A model generated the notes under the pieces. The model worked only from the letters and a program-made list of their open reading frames with translations, ran no database searches and had not been told where the DNA came from. 28,795 nt of DNA from Symsagittifera roscoffensis. Taxonomy: Eukaryota > Xenacoelomorpha > Acoela > Convolutidae. The stretch covers positions 1 to 28,795 of the forward strand of contig NW_026970720.1 of the NCBI RefSeq assembly GCF_963678635.1, read 5' to 3'. Both the position numbers and the translations under genes were made by a program. This document shows positions 26,789 to 28,795 of this stretch, in pieces (the first letter of the stretch is position 1; every line of letters starts with the position of its first letter).

Positions 26789-27230
26789 TTTTTCGTTTAA
26801 TGACTGTTAATAGGTAATTATCGATGTGTCTAATTGGTTGATTCCAATTATATAATTGTACTGGTTTGTGTTTATATTGCTTTTTTATTCTTCTTTTCCC
26901 TCTTTTTGATGAATTTGAAGTTGTTTCTGAGTCGGAAAAATATAATTGATCGTGAATGGGGCAATTTTTATCTATAGATTCTTTTAATTTATAAAGTTCG
27001 TCTCAATTGCTGGCTTCTGATTCTGAAAATGCGTTTCTATTTTTGGAAAATCTTTTTCGTGTTATTTGTCTTTGTTTAGTTATTATTTTTCTTTTTAGTG
27101 TTTGTCGTTTTGTTCTAATATATCCAACTGTTTGTGTGTGAGGTGTGATTACAAGGTCGTATTTTTTGTTATCTATTTCACAGTTGTGCAAAACGATTGT
27201 TTGTTTGTTTCCTAGATTTTTAAATGACAT
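26763..27230 (-). CDS. Small ORF upstream of gag with an in-frame TGA
   Basis: From ATG 27230 the frame runs 75 codons to TGA (27003-27005), then remains open for 79 further codons to TGA at 26763-26765, overlapping the gag start by 26 nt. The first part is basic (KRQTLKRKIITKQRQITRKRF) with an acidic end; the second has an acidic Ser-rich region then a Lys/Arg cluster. This could be a nuclear or RNA-binding accessory protein, or a spliced N-terminal extension of Gag. No homologue is recognised. The offset to gag differs from the common one-missing-base pattern, which favours a separate ORF. Confidence 0.45.
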
Positions 27231-27330
27231 AAGGTTTAGGATGATGGATGCAAAAATTTGTTAGATGATTTCTATTTTCTTAAATTGTTAGTCCTTACGA
27301 TTTTTTGGTTAGCTTAACTTGGGTCTATTT

Positions 27331-27830
27331 GTTCAGGGTTGGAGAGAAAAGTATATCGATTCCGAAGAATGATTTTTTACTTTCTCGTGGCTAGTATAAG
27401 CTAAGGTGTTAACTTACTTAATCTTACTTAAGGGTAGTGATTGTGTTCAAGGGTTGGAGAATAGTAAATCGATCCACAAGGTTCAGGTATAATTAGAACG
27501 CGAGTAGTTCGTTAGATACTATTTTAAACTTACTAAGTCTACGATTTATCCTGGGTCTGGTAAGAGGAGGGTTAAAGTGAAGGATGAATAACCGAAGTTC
27601 TTCACTGTTTATCCTAATTTGAATGATAAGTTTTGTTCAAAAATTTCTATTAGTCTTGGGTTTTTTGAAAGGGTTGGATAGTGAATCGACGTTTGAGGTC
27701 GTTAGACACTAGCTAAGTGGGTGGGGGAGAACAAAATTGTTCTTTTGATCCAAGGATAGGCCTTGATGATCAAGTTTAAATTTAATTAAATAGAAAATGA
27801 ATTAAGATCCAAGGATAAGCCTTGATGATC
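27331..27830. repeat. Short repeats in the 5' leader
   Basis: A GGTTGGA...ATCGA motif of about 20 bp occurs three times (27338-27360, 27453-27473, 27671-27689), the last two with an AGTnAATCGA core. Each is followed at variable distance by a CTAG/TAC-TAAG-like block. A 25-bp pair at 27747-27771 and 27806-27830 matches at 24 positions; it contains GATCCAAGG and CCTTGATGATC, which can also fold back. They may be protein-binding or RNA-packaging sites; gypsy of Drosophila has insulator-protein sites in the equivalent place. Confidence 0.6.
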
Positions 27831-28155
27831 TGATTTTAAAATGAAGTGAATTTAAGTTTAAAATGGTTTAAATTTGTTTAAGAAAAGATTTAGTGTTTTA
27901 ATGATATTAGTGAGCTTATGATTGCTGTTATGTTTTAGGTGATGAAGCTGAGACAACTGATGATTTTATGATTACTAACAGTTTATTGTCATGCTACTAA
28001 TTTTTATTTTGATTTTTAATAAATATTTTCCAAACATGTTTTATATAATACTGCAGAATTTTAGGAAAACGATCTGAGATATTTTTATCAATCGTTATTG
28101 TATATTAATATTTTGTTTGGCGCCTGTAATGAGCATGAAGATTGGCTTCAAGAAT

Positions 28156-28389
28156 TTATGTTTGCAAATGAAAATCTAAATTCATTGCTAATAAAATTCT
28201 AAATATAAAAGTCTGTGTTGGCTTTTGCCGTACTATCATATAACTATTTGGTAAGTTTCTACTTTGTCGTATGTCGTCTCTGGTTCGAGGTATTCTTCCA
28301 ATTCCGGGTAGTTCTCTTATCGTTCGGAATATTTGCTTTGATCTATTGAGTCGTAGAGACATTTCGATTAAATTATCGTCGTATAACAT
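28156..28389 (-). CDS. Possible leader ORF downstream of the primer-binding site
   Basis: A 77-codon ORF whose ATG lies about 65 nt inside the primer-binding site, the first ATG-initiated ORF of any length in the element RNA. The product is Arg-rich (RSKQIFRTIRELPGIGRIPRTRDDIRQSRN). No domain is recognised. It may be a short upstream ORF, a spliced first coding exon, or chance. Confidence 0.3.
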   Translation of the reverse strand: MLYDDNLIEMSLRLNRSKQIFRTIRELPGIGRIPRTRDDIRQSRNLPNSYMIVRQKPTQTFIFRILLAMNLDFHLQT

Positions 28390-28451
28390 TTTTAAAATGT
28401 TTTGTCTAAATTCTAATCTATTTTTGGTTAATTCTAAGCTATTAAGGTCTT

Positions 28452-28474
28452 GTTCGAGACTTATGGTCGCACCA
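28452..28474 (-). promoter_or_regulatory. tRNA primer-binding site
   Basis: Two bases inside the 5' LTR, the minus strand begins TGG, and the plus strand reads GGTCGCACCA preceded by GTTCGAGACTTAT. Thus not only the CCA end and acceptor stem but also a TTCGA T-loop signature match a tRNA 3' end over about 23 nt. The tRNA identity is unresolved (Arg-like features such as GTTCGAG and GGTCG, but spacing off by about one). It confirms element direction and the inner LTR edge. Confidence 0.75.
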
Positions 28475-28476
28475 GA

Positions 28477-28794
28477 TGAGTTATAACCGAGGTGGTTAAC
28501 TCATAGAGTAATTTCGGATAGGATACACCGTCTGCTCGTCACGCTATCTTATTTTCGGCCGGATAGATTCGTGCAACTTCTTAGTCTAATACCGATCCTA
28601 ATCTTACTCTTATACTTATCTAGTCTCAGGTTGTTTAACTAGTCTCTGCTAGGCTCAATAGATCTAGGGTATACTGGTTTATTGCGGCTGTTGAAGTCTT
28701 CTTGGAGAGTCAACTAATTTCTAAGTTAAATTCAAATCTCTCTGGTGCTGAAATTACAAGTAATTTCAGCACTTACAAATAAGTGGGTTGTTAG
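28477..28794 (-). repeat. 5' LTR of the retroelement
   Basis: Partner of 10156-10473, with 3 transitions over 318 bp and no indels. The inner edge (CA in element sense) is followed by two bases and the primer-binding site. It keeps the 13-bp-stem hairpin (28745-28772) and the minus-strand AATAAA (28683-28678). The window ends at 28795, one base past the end of the match, so a longer LTR cannot be excluded. Confidence 0.85.
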
Positions 28795-28795
28795 T

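Larger units (their letters stand above)
27231..28451. other. 5' leader of the retroelement
   Basis: About 1.2 kb lies between the primer-binding site and the small ORF before gag. It holds degenerate repeats (27331-27689), a near-identical 25-bp pair (27747-27771 and 27806-27830) and one short ORF (28156-28389). The remainder (about 27840-28150) is AT-rich with nothing recognised. RNA packaging and splice-donor signals would be expected here but cannot be assigned. Confidence 0.6.
10156..28794 (-). mobile_element. 18.6-kb env-bearing Ty3/gypsy-type LTR retroelement
   Basis: Two 318-bp direct repeats bracket a minus-strand gene set: gag with zinc knuckle, then protease, reverse transcriptase, RNase H, integrase with GPY tail, an unknown membrane ORF, an envelope-like gene and a further unknown ORF. 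Integrase after RNase H is the Ty3/gypsy and retrovirus order. A primer-binding site lies 2 nt inside the 5' LTR. The length is far above the usual 5-9 kb, mainly because of about 6 kb of ORF-X, env and ORF-Z, a 1.25-kb leader and a 1.5-kb 3' region. Frames are repeatedly broken. The LTRs differ at only 3 of 318 sites (10202/28523, 10208/28529, 10370/28691), all transitions, so insertion is recent. The outer flank of the 5' LTR lies outside the window, so the target duplication cannot be checked. Confidence 0.9.

Noticed and set aside
28115-28127. TGGCGCC motif like a Lys-tRNA retroviral primer-binding site
   Set aside because: It is on the plus strand, opposite to the element, not beside an LTR, and the palindrome GGCGCC explains the match. 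A better site lies at 28452-28474.
10156-28794. Possibility of a Maverick/Polinton or other giant DNA transposon
   Set aside because: The terminal repeats are direct, not inverted. A primer-binding site and RT-RNase H-integrase are present, and there is no DNA polymerase B, ATPase or capsid of that group.

Overview
The window looks like AT-rich, transposon-dense DNA from an animal. The only host gene I can support is a small intronless secreted saposin-B-type protein (minus strand, 8188-8505). Such genes are abundant in nematodes, which makes a nematode host possible but unproven. No bacterial gene organisation is visible.

Left part (1-10155). A direct tandem array of about 1.43 kb units fills 1-4590; its third copy carries a 422-bp insert with imperfect terminal inverted repeats. 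A palindromic repeat of about 1.4 kb (4901-6290), a 185-bp mariner-like MITE flanked by TA (6534-6718) and a row of four hairpins (7252-7368) follow. After the saposin-like gene comes a cluster of about 215-bp inverted-repeat elements (8889-9911). Two of these keep perfect 8-bp target duplications. They resemble parts of the big palindrome.

Right part (10156-28794). Two 318-bp direct repeats, 3 mismatches apart, bracket an 18.6-kb LTR retroelement read on the minus strand. In its own direction it holds: 5' LTR, a primer-binding site that matches a tRNA 3' end up to the T loop, a repeat-bearing leader with small ORFs, gag (capsid-like segment and one CCHC knuckle), pol (DSGA protease, YLDD reverse transcriptase, RNase H, HHCC/DD35E integrase with GPY tail), a 575-bp spacer, a multi-membrane/Pro-Ser-rich unknown ORF (here ORF-X), an envelope-like glycoprotein gene, a further large unknown ORF (ORF-Z), a 1.5-kb 3' region and the 3' LTR. 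The domain order PR-RT-RNH-IN places it in the Ty3/gypsy (Metaviridae) group with a retrovirus-like env.

The coding frames are broken many times. Nearly every frame change has the same sense (one nucleotide too few), mostly in A runs of the coding strand. There are also six in-frame TAA codons, each with clearly coding-like frame on both sides. The LTRs are almost identical, so the element is young. Homopolymer undercalls in the assembly could explain many frame breaks, but they cannot explain the stops.
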